Below, one piece after another: positions 42,685 to 50,743 of a DNA stretch of 64,000 nt (the stretch's first letter is position 1; each line of letters opens with the position of its first letter). Under the pieces are notes generated by a model. That model saw only the letters and a program-made list of their open reading frames with translations. It did no database searches and was not told the origin of the DNA. Source of the stretch: a bacterium. GTDB lineage: Bacteria; Oederibacteriota; Muellerivitia; Muellerivitales; Muellerivitaceae. Made by a program: the position numbers and the translations under genes. The stretch lies in assembly GCA_035549195.1 (NCBI GenBank), contig DASZRK010000012.1, forward strand, positions 62,001 through 126,000, given 5' to 3'.

Positions 42685-43119
42685 ATGACCGATACCGCCT
42701 CTATCTTCAGCCGTTTGCGTAACGTCCTACAGAACACCTATTTCTTTCAATCCCTTAAACTGAACGAGTTGGATGAATTGATCGGCCACCTCCGGATGAT
42801 CCGGGTCCAAAAGGGCTATGAGATCATCAAACAAGGGGATCCGGGCGATGCCTTCTATTTGATCGCGTCGGGCAAGGTCTCTGTTTGGATGAAGAAGGGT
42901 TTCCGCAAGTCCCAGGTCGCCGCCCTCCAGGCCGATGACTTTTTCGGGGAAATGGCCTTGATCTCCAATGAACCCCGCAATGCCACGGTGGTGGCCGAGG
43001 AGGTCACCGAGCTTTTCATCCTCCAACGTTACGATTTCGATAAGATCCTCATGAAGAATCCGGTCATCGCCCAAGAGCTCAAAAAAGCCTATTACGAGCG
43101 GAAGAAAAAGAACGGGTAA
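42685..43119 (+). CDS. Cyclic-nucleotide-binding domain protein
   Basis: The 144-residue protein is a single CRP-type cNMP-binding domain: FFQSLKLNELDELIGHL, KGYEIIKQGDPGDAFYLIASGKVSV, FFGEMALISNEPRNATVVAEE. The phosphate-binding cassette reads FGEMALISNEPRNATV, with Glu at the ribose position and Arg in the expected place. There is no DNA-binding helix-turn-helix, so it acts by protein contact or is a sensor without an output domain. ATG 42685 follows GGAGAAGGT. It stands alone, with its own promoter and followed by a tRNA gene. Confidence 0.88.
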   Translation: MTDTASIFSRLRNVLQNTYFFQSLKLNELDELIGHLRMIRVQKGYEIIKQGDPGDAFYLIASGKVSVWMKKGFRKSQVAALQADDFFGEMALISNEPRNATVVAEEVTELFILQRYDFDKILMKNPVIAQELKKAYYERKKKNG

Positions 43120-43136
43120 ACCCCGCCTCAATCGAA

Positions 43137-43165
43137 TTGACATCCCCTTTCAAGATTGGCATATT
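43137..43165 (+). promoter_or_regulatory. Promoter of the CAT-anticodon tRNA
   Basis: Consensus TTGACA at 43137-43142 with CATATT at 43160-43165 after 17 bases; TATTCT at 43162-43167 is an alternative -10 box. It lies about 65 bases upstream of the tRNA. Confidence 0.6.
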
Positions 43166-43229
43166 CTTCGCCCTGGCCCGGGTCTCCGGCCTTTCCCTTG
43201 GGTGTCCAAGGGCACCTCATTCACCGGAT

Positions 43230-43306
43230 GGCGGGGTAGCTCAGTTGGTTAGAGCGACGGTCTCATAATCCGTAGGTCGAGAGTTCGAATCTCTCCCCCG
43301 CTACCA
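43230..43306 (+). tRNA. tRNA with CAT anticodon (elongator Met, or Ile2)
   Basis: GGCGGGG pairs with CCCCGCT (G1-T72 wobble), followed by A73 and CCA. The D arm is GCTC/GAGC, the anticodon arm ACGGT-CTCATAA-TCCGT has a mismatch at its innermost pair, and the T arm is GAGAG-TTCGAAT-CTCTC. The CAT anticodon suits elongator tRNA-Met or, after lysidine modification, tRNA-Ile2. It is not an initiator because position 1 is paired. tilS, whose product makes lysidine in tRNA-Ile2, begins 26 bases downstream, which keeps the Ile2 reading open. Confidence 0.93.
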
Positions 43307-43332
43307 TTTTCATCGGTCCCAGGCTTGTCCCC

Positions 43333-44358
43333 ATGGAAAGCATCCTCCGTCTTCCCCAAGCTCCTTTCTCTCCCAAGGATCGGCTGATCGTGGCCGTTTC
43401 GGGCGGATCCGATTCCGTCGGCCTCCTTTTCCTTCTCCTACGGGACCTTCCCGATGCGTCCGAACGCTTGAGGGTGGCCCATGTCAATTATGGCCTGCGG
43501 GGCAAGGCTTCGTTGGCCGATGAAAAAAAGGTCCGCGACCTATGTTCGGACCTGGGGATCCCTTTTCGATGCTTTCGCATCCGGGGATTCGAGGGAATGG
43601 TCCGAAAAGAAAAAAGGTCCCCGCAAGACCTGGCCCGGACCATCCGTTACGCTTTTTTCCAAGATCTCGCTCGGCGGGAACGGGCATGGGGGGTCGCCGT
43701 TGCCCATCATTGGGAGGACCAGGTGGAGACCCTTTTGGACCGCTTGCTCAGGGGAGCCGGGCCGAAAGGGCTTTCGGGTCTTCGACCCCTCCAAACTTTG
43801 GGCCTGACCGCCCGGGGGCGGCCTCTAAGGGTCTGGCGGCCCCTGCTTGGTTTTCCCAAGGCCCGGATCCAGGGATTCCTCAAAAGTAATGGGATCCCGT
43901 GGCGGGAGGACCGGTCCAATCGAAAAGATGCCTATCGTCGCAACCAGATCAGGCATCAAATCATCCCCTTCCTTTCCCGATGGAACCCCGGCTTCTCGAG
44001 GAACCTGGTCCGACTCGCCGAGGTCCTCCAGGCTGAAAATGAGTTCATCGAGGGACTTCTCCCTTTTCTCGATAAAAAGTTAAGGAGCCGTCGTCGGGGA
44101 AAAGACCATGAGTGTTCCTCGTCCGCTTTCTTACGGATGCCCTTGGCCCTCCAAAGGCGATGGGTCCGGCGGGTCGCGGAGGGGTTCACGCCCTTGGCCC
44201 GGGGATTCTCGTTCGAAAGGGTGGAAGCGGTCCTTCGGGTCTGGAAGGGGGAGGAAAAAGGGCCTCGGGACCTCGGGTTCGGGCTTTCGGCCGATCGCCG
44301 GGGCCAAAAGTTGGTCTTAGCCTATCAGCGGCTACCCTCCAAGGTTTCCCGCCGGTGA
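43333..44358 (+). CDS. tilS: tRNA(Ile)-lysidine synthase
   Basis: The 341-residue N-type ATP pyrophosphatase has the PP-loop SGGSDS at residues 23-28. VAHVNYGLRGKASLADEKKVRDL and VAVAHHWEDQVETLLDRLLRGAG follow, with the HHxxDQ-type motif in the form HHWEDQ, and then the RPLLGFPK and NGIPWREDRSNRKDAYRRNQIRH region that is diagnostic for TilS. It attaches lysine to C34 of tRNA-Ile(CAU). It is shorter than E. coli TilS (432) and lacks the full C-terminal domains. ATG 43333; ftsH follows, as in many bacteria. Confidence 0.94.
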   Translation: MESILRLPQAPFSPKDRLIVAVSGGSDSVGLLFLLLRDLPDASERLRVAHVNYGLRGKASLADEKKVRDLCSDLGIPFRCFRIRGFEGMVRKEKRSPQDLARTIRYAFFQDLARRERAWGVAVAHHWEDQVETLLDRLLRGAGPKGLSGLRPLQTLGLTARGRPLRVWRPLLGFPKARIQGFLKSNGIPWREDRSNRKDAYRRNQIRHQIIPFLSRWNPGFSRNLVRLAEVLQAENEFIEGLLPFLDKKLRSRRRGKDHECSSSAFLRMPLALQRRWVRRVAEGFTPLARGFSFERVEAVLRVWKGEEKGPRDLGFGLSADRRGQKLVLAYQRLPSKVSRR

Positions 44359-44379
44359 TGGATCGGTAGGGGTCCTTTT

Positions 44380-44394
44380 GGGCCTTTTCGGCCC
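44380..44394 (+). terminator. Small hairpin after tilS
   Basis: GGGCC-TTTTC-GGCCC forms a 5-bp GC stem followed by TTGCTT. It is a weak terminator candidate only. Confidence 0.35.
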
Positions 44395-44398
44395 TTGC

Positions 44399-44428
44399 TT
44401 GCAAATGGAAAAGTGGCTCGGTTATCAT
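44399..44428 (+). promoter_or_regulatory. Possible ftsH promoter
   Basis: TTGCAA at 44399-44404 and TATCAT at 44423-44428 are 18 bases apart in the 152-base gap between tilS and ftsH. Apart from the small hairpin nothing else was seen there. Confidence 0.4.
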
Positions 44429-44510
44429 TCTATTCCTTGCTTCCCTGGATGATCCTTCCTAGGTTGTCCTTGGATCTCACCGCCCATTCCCGTCTTAGAG
44501 GAGCCCTTTC

Positions 44511-46448
44511 GTGAACCAAACCTTCAAAGTCATCGCCGGTTGGCTGGCCTTCTTCGTGATCTTCATGTATTTCGTCAAACAGTTCAACAATACCAAGACC
44601 CAGGAAGAGATGGACTATTCGCAGTTCGTGGCCACGGTCCAGAACGGCGAAGCCCAAGCGGTCACCCTCCATACCGAGGATAAGACCATCACCGGCACCA
44701 CCAAGGACAAGAAGGAGTTCCGGGTGGCCATGCCGGACGATCCGAACCTGGGCCTGACCAACATGCTCCTCAAGGCCGGTGTGGATGTGAAGGTGGAACC
44801 GCCCGTCAAGATCGGGCTGGTTTGGCAGATCCTCCTGGGCGCCCTTCCTTATCTCATCATCTTCGGATGGATCTACTTCATGATGCGCCAGGCCCAGTCG
44901 GGCAGCGGGGGGGCCTTGGCCTTCGGCAAAAGCCGGGCCCGGCTCGTTACTTCGGGGCAACAGAAGGTCACCTTCGCGGATGTGGCCGGGGTGGAGGAAG
45001 CCAAGACCGAGTTGATGGAAGTGGTCGATTTCCTCAAGGACCCCAAGAAATACCAACTCCTGGGCGGCAAGATCCCCAAGGGCGTGATCCTTTTGGGCCC
45101 CCCGGGGACGGGGAAAACCCTGTTAGCCAAGGCCGTGGCCGGGGAGGCGGGCGTACCGTTCTTCTCCATTTCAGGTTCGGATTTCGTGGAAATGTTCGTC
45201 GGGGTCGGGGCCGCGCGCGTGAGGGACCTTTTCGAACAAGGCAAAAAACACGCACCCTGCATCATCTTCATCGATGAGATCGACGCGGTCGGGCGCCAAC
45301 GCGGCGCCGGACTGGGAGGCGGCCACGACGAGCGGGAACAGACCCTGAACGCCATGTTGGTGGAGATGGACGGTTTCAATACGAACACAGGCGTCATCCT
45401 CATCGCAGCCACCAACCGCATGGACGTGCTCGACCCGGCGTTGCTCCGTCCCGGCCGTTTCGACCGGCAAGTGGTCGTGGACCGCCCGGACCTGGGCGGC
45501 CGCGAGGCCATCCTGCGGGTCCATGCCAAGAACGTGAAGCTGGCCGACGGCGTGGATCTGGCGGTCATCGCCCGCCGCACCCCTGGTTTTTCGGGAGCGG
45601 ACCTGGCCAACCTTATCAATGAAGCGGCGCTCTTGGCCGCCCGGCGGAACAAAAAGGCCGTTGAAATGCCCGAGATGGAAGAGGCGATCGACCGTGTCAT
45701 GGCGGGGCCCGAGCGCCGCACCCGGGTCATTTCCGACGAAGAAAAGAAGATCGTGGCCTTCCACGAATCGGGGCACACCATCGTGGGCAAGATCGTGGAT
45801 AAATCCCACAATGTGCACAAGGTCTCCATCATCCCCCGGGGTCACGCCGCCTTGGGCGCGACCTGGTACCTGCCCAACGAAGAAAGGTTCCTTTCTTCCA
45901 AGACCGAGTTGCTCAACAGCATTACCGCCCTATTGGGCGGCCGGACCGCCGAAGAGCTGACCTTTGGGGACGTGACAACCGGGGCCGGGAACGACCTGAA
46001 CCGGGCCACCGATATCGCTCGGGCCATGGTCTGCGACTACGGTATGAGCGAGAAGTTGGGGTCCATCACCCTGGGCCGGAAGGACGACATGGTCTTCATC
46101 GGCCGGGACCTCATGAAAGAAAAGACCTATTCGGAACAGACGGCCCAAATGATCGACGCCGAAGTGAAACGCATCGTGGAGGATTGCCACAAGCGCGCCA
46201 TGGAGATCCTCAAGAAAAACCGGAAGACGCTCAAGCTCATGGCCGAAGTACTGTTGGAAAGGGAGGTGTTGGATGCTTCGGAGGTGGACTCCCTGATGGC
46301 CGGTAAAAAGCTGCCCCCCAAGCCTCCCTCAAAGGACAACGCACCCCCGTCCACTCCTTCCTCCCCGGCTCCCGTCGCGCCTGGTGTGGTGCTGAAGCCC
46401 CAGACATCGCCTTCCCAAGCCATCCGGGGTGGTATGGACCTTGGATAA
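44511..46448 (+). CDS. ftsH: ATP-dependent zinc metalloprotease FtsH
   Basis: The 645-residue membrane protease has two N-terminal transmembrane helices (about 8-22 and 103-122) around a small periplasmic domain. The AAA+ module has Walker A GPPGTGKT at 196-203, Walker [10 protein letters not shown] and a second region of homology ending RPGRFDRQ. The M41 peptidase carries HESGH at residues 418-422 and the third zinc ligand Asp in [11 protein letters not shown] Pro/Ser-rich tail ends the protein. FtsH degrades membrane and regulatory proteins. GTG 44511 follows AGAGGAG. folE overlaps its end. Confidence 0.97.
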   Translation: MNQTFKVIAGWLAFFVIFMYFVKQFNNTKTQEEMDYSQFVATVQNGEAQAVTLHTEDKTITGTTKDKKEFRVAMPDDPNLGLTNMLLKAGVDVKVEPPVKIGLVWQILLGALPYLIIFGWIYFMMRQAQSGSGGALAFGKSRARLVTSGQQKVTFADVAGVEEAKTELMEVVDFLKDPKKYQLLGGKIPKGVILLGPPGTGKTLLAKAVAGEAGVPFFSISGSDFVEMFVGVGAARVRDLFEQGKKHAPCIIFIDEIDAVGRQRGAGLGGGHDEREQTLNAMLVEMDGFNTNTGVILIAATNRMDVLDPALLRPGRFDRQVVVDRPDLGGREAILRVHAKNVKLADGVDLAVIARRTPGFSGADLANLINEAALLAARRNKKAVEMPEMEEAIDRVMAGPERRTRVISDEEKKIVAFHESGHTIVGKIVDKSHNVHKVSIIPRGHAALGATWYLPNEERFLSSKTELLNSITALLGGRTAEELTFGDVTTGAGNDLNRATDIARAMVCDYGMSEKLGSITLGRKDDMVFIGRDLMKEKTYSEQTAQMIDAEVKRIVEDCHKRAMEILKKNRKTLKLMAEVLLEREVLDASEVDSLMAGKKLPPKPPSKDNAPPSTPSSPAPVAPGVVLKPQTSPSQAIRGGMDLG

Positions 46449-46998
46449 GGCCCGGATCGAAAGAGCCGTCCGTGAGATCCTCATCGCCATCGGGGAGGAC
46501 CCAAAGCGGGAAGGGCTGAGGGATACCCCCAAGCGGGTCGCCCGCATGTACGAAGAGGTCTTTTCCTGCATCGGCAAGGACCCCCAGAAGGCCATCACGG
46601 TCTTCGAAACCGAGGGGCATGAGGAAATGGTCATCCTCAAGGACATCCCCTTCTATTCCATGTGCGAACATCACCTCTTGCCTTTCTATGGGAAGGCCCA
46701 TGTGGCCTATATCCCCAAGAAGGACCGTTTGGCCGGGCTCTCCAAATTGGCCCGGGTAGTGGAGATGGTCTCCCGGGCTCCCCAATTGCAGGAACGGATC
46801 ACGACGCAAGTGGCCGACACGCTCATGCGGGTGCTCAAGCCCCACGGGGTCTTGGTCATCGTGGACGCCGAACACCTTTGCATGACCATGCGGGGGGTCA
46901 AAAAACCAGGTTCCCATATGACCACTTCCGCCGTCCGGGGGGTCTTCCAAAAGAACGACATCACCCGCAAGGAAGCCCTTCAGCTCATCGGAAGGTAG
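46441..46998 (+). CDS. folE: GTP cyclohydrolase I
   Basis: The 185-residue enzyme makes dihydroneopterin triphosphate, the first folate precursor. The zinc and GTP site residues are in [19 protein letters not shown] and [15 protein letters not shown], and the [14 protein letters not shown] segment is typical of type IA. TTG at 46441 with GGGGTGG at 46426-46432 is the best start and overlaps the ftsH stop; GTG 46429 is an alternative without a ribosome-binding site. Length is close to the usual 180-220. Confidence 0.95.
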   Translation: MDKARIERAVREILIAIGEDPKREGLRDTPKRVARMYEEVFSCIGKDPQKAITVFETEGHEEMVILKDIPFYSMCEHHLLPFYGKAHVAYIPKKDRLAGLSKLARVVEMVSRAPQLQERITTQVADTLMRVLKPHGVLVIVDAEHLCMTMRGVKKPGSHMTTSAVRGVFQKNDITRKEALQLIGR

Positions 46999-47056
46999 AC
47001 CCCTCCGAACCCCGAGCATCCACCCGGTGATCTCCGATCCGCGCGAGGCCATCCCA

Positions 47057-47929
47057 ATGAAATCCCAAGCTTGGTCCCTTCCCTTGGCCCAGGGGAAACC
47101 TTTCCGCTGGAAGGGACGCACCTTGGTCATGGGCATCCTGAACGTTACCCCCGATTCTTTTTCCGATGGAGGGCGTAGCTTGGATCCGGCCCATGCGGTC
47201 GAACATGCCCTTCAAATGCAGGAAGAGGGGGCTGATTGGATCGATGTCGGCGGGGAATCCACCCGTCCCGGGGCCCATGGGGTGACCCCCTCCGAGGAGA
47301 GAAAAAGGGTCCTACCCGTTTTGAAGGCCTGCGCCAAGGTCCTGAAGATCCCCCTTTCCATCGACACCTATAAGTCGGAAGTGGCCGAAGCAGCGGTCGA
47401 GGCCGGCGCAAGGCTTGTCAATGATGTGGGGGCTTTGAAGCTGGACCCGCGCATGGCCAGGACCCTGGCGCGTCTCCAAGTGCCGGTCATCCTCATGCAT
47501 ATGAAGGGCAAGCCCCGTACGATGCAAAAAGCCCCCCGTTACCGGGACTTGATGGGCGAGTTGATCGGGTTCTTCGAGGAAAGGGTCCGATACGCCGTTT
47601 CCCAGGGGATCCTAAAAGAAAGGATCCTGTTGGACCCGGGATTCGGGTTCGGGAAGATGCCTTGGCACAACATCGAAATGACGCGGCGCTTGGGCGAACT
47701 CCAGTGCCTGGGGCGGCCCATTGTTTTTGGCCCCTCCCGTAAATCCACCCTAGGCCATCTTTTGGGCGGTCTTCCGCCGGAGGAACGGGTCGAGGCCACC
47801 GCGGCCGCGGTAACGGCGGGCATCCTCCACGGAGCCGACTGGGTGAGGGTTCATGATGTCAAAGCCATGGTCCGTGTGGTAAAAATAGCCGATGGCATCC
47901 GTTACGACCGGGGGCTGACCCAACCTTGA
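47057..47929 (+). CDS. folP: Dihydropteroate synthase
   Basis: The 290-residue TIM-barrel enzyme condenses HPPK product with p-aminobenzoate; it is the sulfonamide target. It contains VMGILNVTPDSFSDGG, WIDVGGESTRPGA, ILLDPGFGFGK and FGPSRKSTLG in the usual order. ATG 47057 has GAGG nine bases upstream; GTG 47027 would add ten residues. The stop overlaps cdaA by TTGA. With folE, folB-folK and MetF, a large part of folate metabolism lies in this window. Confidence 0.95.
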   Translation: MKSQAWSLPLAQGKPFRWKGRTLVMGILNVTPDSFSDGGRSLDPAHAVEHALQMQEEGADWIDVGGESTRPGAHGVTPSEERKRVLPVLKACAKVLKIPLSIDTYKSEVAEAAVEAGARLVNDVGALKLDPRMARTLARLQVPVILMHMKGKPRTMQKAPRYRDLMGELIGFFEERVRYAVSQGILKERILLDPGFGFGKMPWHNIEMTRRLGELQCLGRPIVFGPSRKSTLGHLLGGLPPEERVEATAAAVTAGILHGADWVRVHDVKAMVRVVKIADGIRYDRGLTQP

Positions 47930-48690
47930 ACAACCTGTCCGCGCTGTTTTCCAACCTGCGGCTGGCCGACCTTTTGGACATCCTGGTCGTCAGTTTCCTC
48001 ATCTATCAACTCCTCCTGCTCATTCGCGAGGTGCGGGCGGTGAGGATCGTCCTGGGTTTCACCATCCTTTTCCTGGCCGCGGCGGTGGCCAGCCAGTTCC
48101 ATCTGCTCACCCTGGACTGGCTCTTGAGCAATTTAGGCCCCTTTTTTCTCATCGCCTTCGTGGTCGTCTTCCAGCCGGACCTGCGGCGCCTCATCACCCA
48201 ACTCGGCCGGGGCGGCCTCTGGGGCGGGGTCTTCCAGGGGGATGCGGTCCTTTTCAAGGAGATCACCCAAACGGTCCGCGACCTGGTCAAATCCAAACGG
48301 GGCGGCCTCATCGTCCTGGAGCGGGACGACAGCCTCCAGAGCGTCATCGAGACCGGGACCAAGATCGAGGCCGAGGTGACCTCCGAGTTGATGGGGGCCC
48401 TTTTCGTGCCCCGCTCCCCCTTGCATGACGGGGCCGTCGTCATCCGCTCCGGAAAGATCGCGGCGGCGGGCTGCATCCTGCCCTTGAGCCAGAACCCGCA
48501 GCTCAGCCGATCCTTCGGAACCCGGCACCGGGCGGCGGTGGGAATCACCGAGGAGACCGACGCCCTGGCCATCGTGGTATCCGAGGAGAACCATACCATC
48601 GCCTTCGCCATGGCCGGCAAGGTCACGCCGGAGATCGACGGGGACACCCTGGAAGAGATGCTGACCCTTTACGGCACGAAGGTGGACTGA
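47926..48690 (+). CDS. cdaA: Diadenylate cyclase CdaA
   Basis: The 254-residue protein makes cyclic di-AMP from two ATP. Three N-terminal membrane helices (about 16-35, 38-58 and 62-82) precede the DisA_N catalytic domain, with the DGA motif LHDGAVVI (Asp168-Gly169-Ala170) and the GTRHRAAVG motif (Thr199-Arg202). TTG 47926 overlaps the folP stop. The next gene encodes the YbbR partner that regulates CdaA in Firmicutes. glmM, the third member of the Firmicutes operon, is absent here and pdxJ takes its place. Confidence 0.95.
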   Translation: MNNLSALFSNLRLADLLDILVVSFLIYQLLLLIREVRAVRIVLGFTILFLAAAVASQFHLLTLDWLLSNLGPFFLIAFVVVFQPDLRRLITQLGRGGLWGGVFQGDAVLFKEITQTVRDLVKSKRGGLIVLERDDSLQSVIETGTKIEAEVTSELMGALFVPRSPLHDGAVVIRSGKIAAAGCILPLSQNPQLSRSFGTRHRAAVGITEETDALAIVVSEENHTIAFAMAGKVTPEIDGDTLEEMLTLYGTKVD

Positions 48691-49103
48691 TGAAACGGCT
48701 TTTCTTCGAGAACCTGGGGTTGAAGATATTGGCGGTCCTGATCGCCATCGTGCTTTGGGCCTATGTGGGTTCCCGCCAGGTGCTGGAACGGCGATTGAGC
48801 CTGCGGATCGAATATTCGGAGATCCCCCCCAGGATCACCCTCGGATCCAATGTCCGGACCTGGGTACAGGTCACCCTCATCGGCCGCAAGGACAGCGTGC
48901 TGGACATCAACCCGGAGGACCTGAAGGCGACGGTCAGCTTGAAGGGCTATCCGGTCGGCCAAAAGGAGATCCTGGTGCATCCCAAGGTGCTGAACCTGCC
49001 GGCAGGAGTGATCGCCAATGTAGCCGATTTCACCGTTCCATTGGTCATCCAGCCGGAGGCCAAGCCGTCACCGGGCCCAGCCAGGCACAACGGAAAGAAG
49101 TAA
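48690..49103 (+). CDS. cdaR: YbbR-domain protein CdaR, regulator of CdaA
   Basis: The 137-residue protein has a short cytoplasmic end, one membrane helix (LKILAVLIAIVLWAYVG, about 10-26) and a single YbbR domain outside the membrane. Firmicutes CdaR carries three or four such domains, so this is a minimal version. It begins with the last base of the cdaA stop codon (TGATG), a strong sign of co-translation. CdaR binds CdaA and adjusts c-di-AMP output in Bacillus and Listeria; the same role is inferred here. Confidence 0.88.
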   Translation: MKRLFFENLGLKILAVLIAIVLWAYVGSRQVLERRLSLRIEYSEIPPRITLGSNVRTWVQVTLIGRKDSVLDINPEDLKATVSLKGYPVGQKEILVHPKVLNLPAGVIANVADFTVPLVIQPEAKPSPGPARHNGKK

Positions 49104-49105
49104 AG

Positions 49106-49834
49106 ATGGCCAAACTTTGCGTGAACATCGACCATATCGCGACACTGCGCCAGGCCCGGTTGGAAGAGGAACCGGATCCGATCCAGGCGGCGCGCCTTGT
49201 GGAAAGGGCCGGCGCCCATGGCATTACCGTCCACCTTCGGGAGGACCGCAGGCACATCCAGGACCGTGATGTCCTTGAGCTGCGAAAAAAGGTCGAGACC
49301 AAGCTCAACCTTGAGATGGCCGCCACCGACGCCATGATCCGTTTCGCCCTCAAGGTCAGGCCCGACCAGGTGACCTTGGTCCCTGAAAAACGGAAGGAAC
49401 TGACCACCGAAGGAGGTCTTGCTTTGGCCGGCTCTCCGGCCCGCTATGAGCGGGCCATCGACATGCTCCAGTCCCAGAACATCCCCGTGTCCCTGTTCAT
49501 CGCGCCCATCGCCCGGGACATCCAGCTCTCCTCGAGGCTGGGGGCCACCTTCATCGAGCTCCACACCGGATCCTATTCCCGGGCCTTTCGACAGGGTGGT
49601 CCGGTCCGTAAGGAGTTCGTCAAGCTCGCTCTCGGGGTCCGGCTGGCCCATGACCTGGGTTTGCGGGTCCATGCGGGCCACGGGCTGACCTACCAGAACG
49701 TGTCCCCGGTGGCCGAAATGCGCGAGATCGAGGACCTCAACATCGGGCATAACATCGTCGCCCGGGCCGCTATGGTAGGATTGGAGAAGGCCACCCGGGA
49801 GATGTTGGCCATCCTGAAAAAAGCCGAACGTTAG
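49106..49834 (+). CDS. pdxJ: Pyridoxine 5'-phosphate synthase
   Basis: The 242-residue TIM-barrel enzyme joins 1-deoxyxylulose 5-phosphate and aminoacetone phosphate to form pyridoxine phosphate. It starts KLCVNIDHIATLRQAR, with HLREDRRHIQDRDV, NLEMAATDAM, VTLVPEKRKELTTEGGL and ELHTGSYSRAF, all PdxJ signatures. ATG 49106 begins just after the cdaR stop with GGAAAG close upstream; the open frame further upstream is a shadow of cdaR. pdxA is not in the window. Confidence 0.96.
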   Translation: MAKLCVNIDHIATLRQARLEEEPDPIQAARLVERAGAHGITVHLREDRRHIQDRDVLELRKKVETKLNLEMAATDAMIRFALKVRPDQVTLVPEKRKELTTEGGLALAGSPARYERAIDMLQSQNIPVSLFIAPIARDIQLSSRLGATFIELHTGSYSRAFRQGGPVRKEFVKLALGVRLAHDLGLRVHAGHGLTYQNVSPVAEMREIEDLNIGHNIVARAAMVGLEKATREMLAILKKAER

Positions 49835-49842
49835 GGGGGAAC

Positions 49843-50160
49843 ATGGGTAAATTCATCGTTGTTGTGGCGTTGCTGATCGCGGGATGGATCGGCTGGTACC
49901 TATGGAGCCAGGTCCAAGAGGCGCCCAAGGAAGCCACCTACGACGCCTATACCAAAAGGGTCGTCGCCCAGGAACAAAAGGCCAAAGTGGTGGCCTCGGG
50001 GGCGAACGTGGAAACGGTCCGCGATGCCGTCGAAAAATACAAGAGCATGAAAGGCGGCAATCCCGCTTCCTTGCAAGACCTTGTTCCCGATTATCTCGAC
50101 CACATCCCGGGTGGTGTGGGTTATGACCCCGCTTCAGGCGCCGTTTCCGCCATCCAATGA
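49843..50160 (+). CDS. Small single-helix membrane protein with pseudopilin-like tail
   Basis: The family is not recognised. The 105-residue protein has one N-terminal membrane helix (FIVVVALLIAGWIGWYLW, about 4-21) without a prepilin leader. A charged stalk follows, and then VRDAVEKYKSMKGGNPASLQDLVPDYLDHIPGGVGYDPASG, which resembles the C-terminal pattern of type II/IV pseudopilins (AV-x2-Y...G-x-P-x-SLQDLVP). AGGGGGG precedes ATG 49843. A terminator follows the stop, ending the ftsH-pdxJ transcript. Confidence 0.6.
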   Translation: MGKFIVVVALLIAGWIGWYLWSQVQEAPKEATYDAYTKRVVAQEQKAKVVASGANVETVRDAVEKYKSMKGGNPASLQDLVPDYLDHIPGGVGYDPASGAVSAIQ

Positions 50161-50179
50161 CCGAAGGGGATCCCACTTG

Positions 50180-50208
50180 AAGGGCCGGATCCTTCCGGCC
50201 CTTTTTTC
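50180..50208 (+). terminator. Terminator before recX
   Basis: AAGGGCCGGA and TCCGGCCCTT form a 10-bp stem around loop TCCT, followed by a T-run. Confidence 0.92.
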
Positions 50209-50213
50209 TTCCC

Positions 50214-50717
50214 ATGAAACGATCGAAGCCCCTCCAAACCGAAGACCAAGCCTACCGTTACGCCCTTTGGCTCCTGAACCGCCGGGCCCATAGCCGTGGG
50301 GAGATGATCGGGAAATTGAAGCGAAGGGACCTTCCCTTCGAACTCCAAGGGAAGGTCCTGGCCCGGTTGGAGGCCAAGCGCTTCATCGATGACCGGCAGT
50401 TCACGGAGATCTTCATCCGGTCCAAACGTTCGCAGAATTGGGGCCCCCGCAAGATCGAACTGGCACTTTTACAAAAGAAGGTGCCCCGGGAACTCGTCCA
50501 AAGGTCCTTAGGCACGGATTTCACCCGGGACCAGGAGAAGGAACAGGCTCGCGAATTATTGAGCCGGCAAAGAGCGCGTTTTATGGGCCAAAAGGAGAAA
50601 AAGCCCGGGGACCGCAAGCGCAGGGCCTTCGACTTCCTGGCCCGCAAGGGCTATTCCCTGGAGGCGGCCCGCCTCGCGGTGCTGGAAATTTTCCGCTATA
50701 ATCCCGAACTTCCTTGA
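50214..50717 (+). CDS. recX: Regulatory protein RecX
   Basis: The 167-residue helical protein follows the RecX pattern: AYRYALWLLNRRAHSRGEMIGKL, FIDDRQFTEIFIRSKRSQNWGPRKIELAL, and a C-terminal repeat KRRAFDFLARKGYSLEAARLAVLE. RecX caps RecA filaments and limits recombination. recA, the usual partner, is not next to it. ATG 50214 starts just after a terminator, so its promoter is not evident. alaS follows, an order also seen in other bacteria (recA-recX-alaS). Confidence 0.88.
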   Translation: MKRSKPLQTEDQAYRYALWLLNRRAHSRGEMIGKLKRRDLPFELQGKVLARLEAKRFIDDRQFTEIFIRSKRSQNWGPRKIELALLQKKVPRELVQRSLGTDFTRDQEKEQARELLSRQRARFMGQKEKKPGDRKRRAFDFLARKGYSLEAARLAVLEIFRYNPELP

Positions 50718-50743
50718 ACGAGGAAAATTCCCCGAGGGGCCCC

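Noticed and set aside
50697-50702. TATAAT in the 3' end of recX as an alaS promoter
   Set aside because: The -10 match is perfect, but no acceptable -35 box lies 16-18 bases upstream, and it falls within the recX coding sequence.
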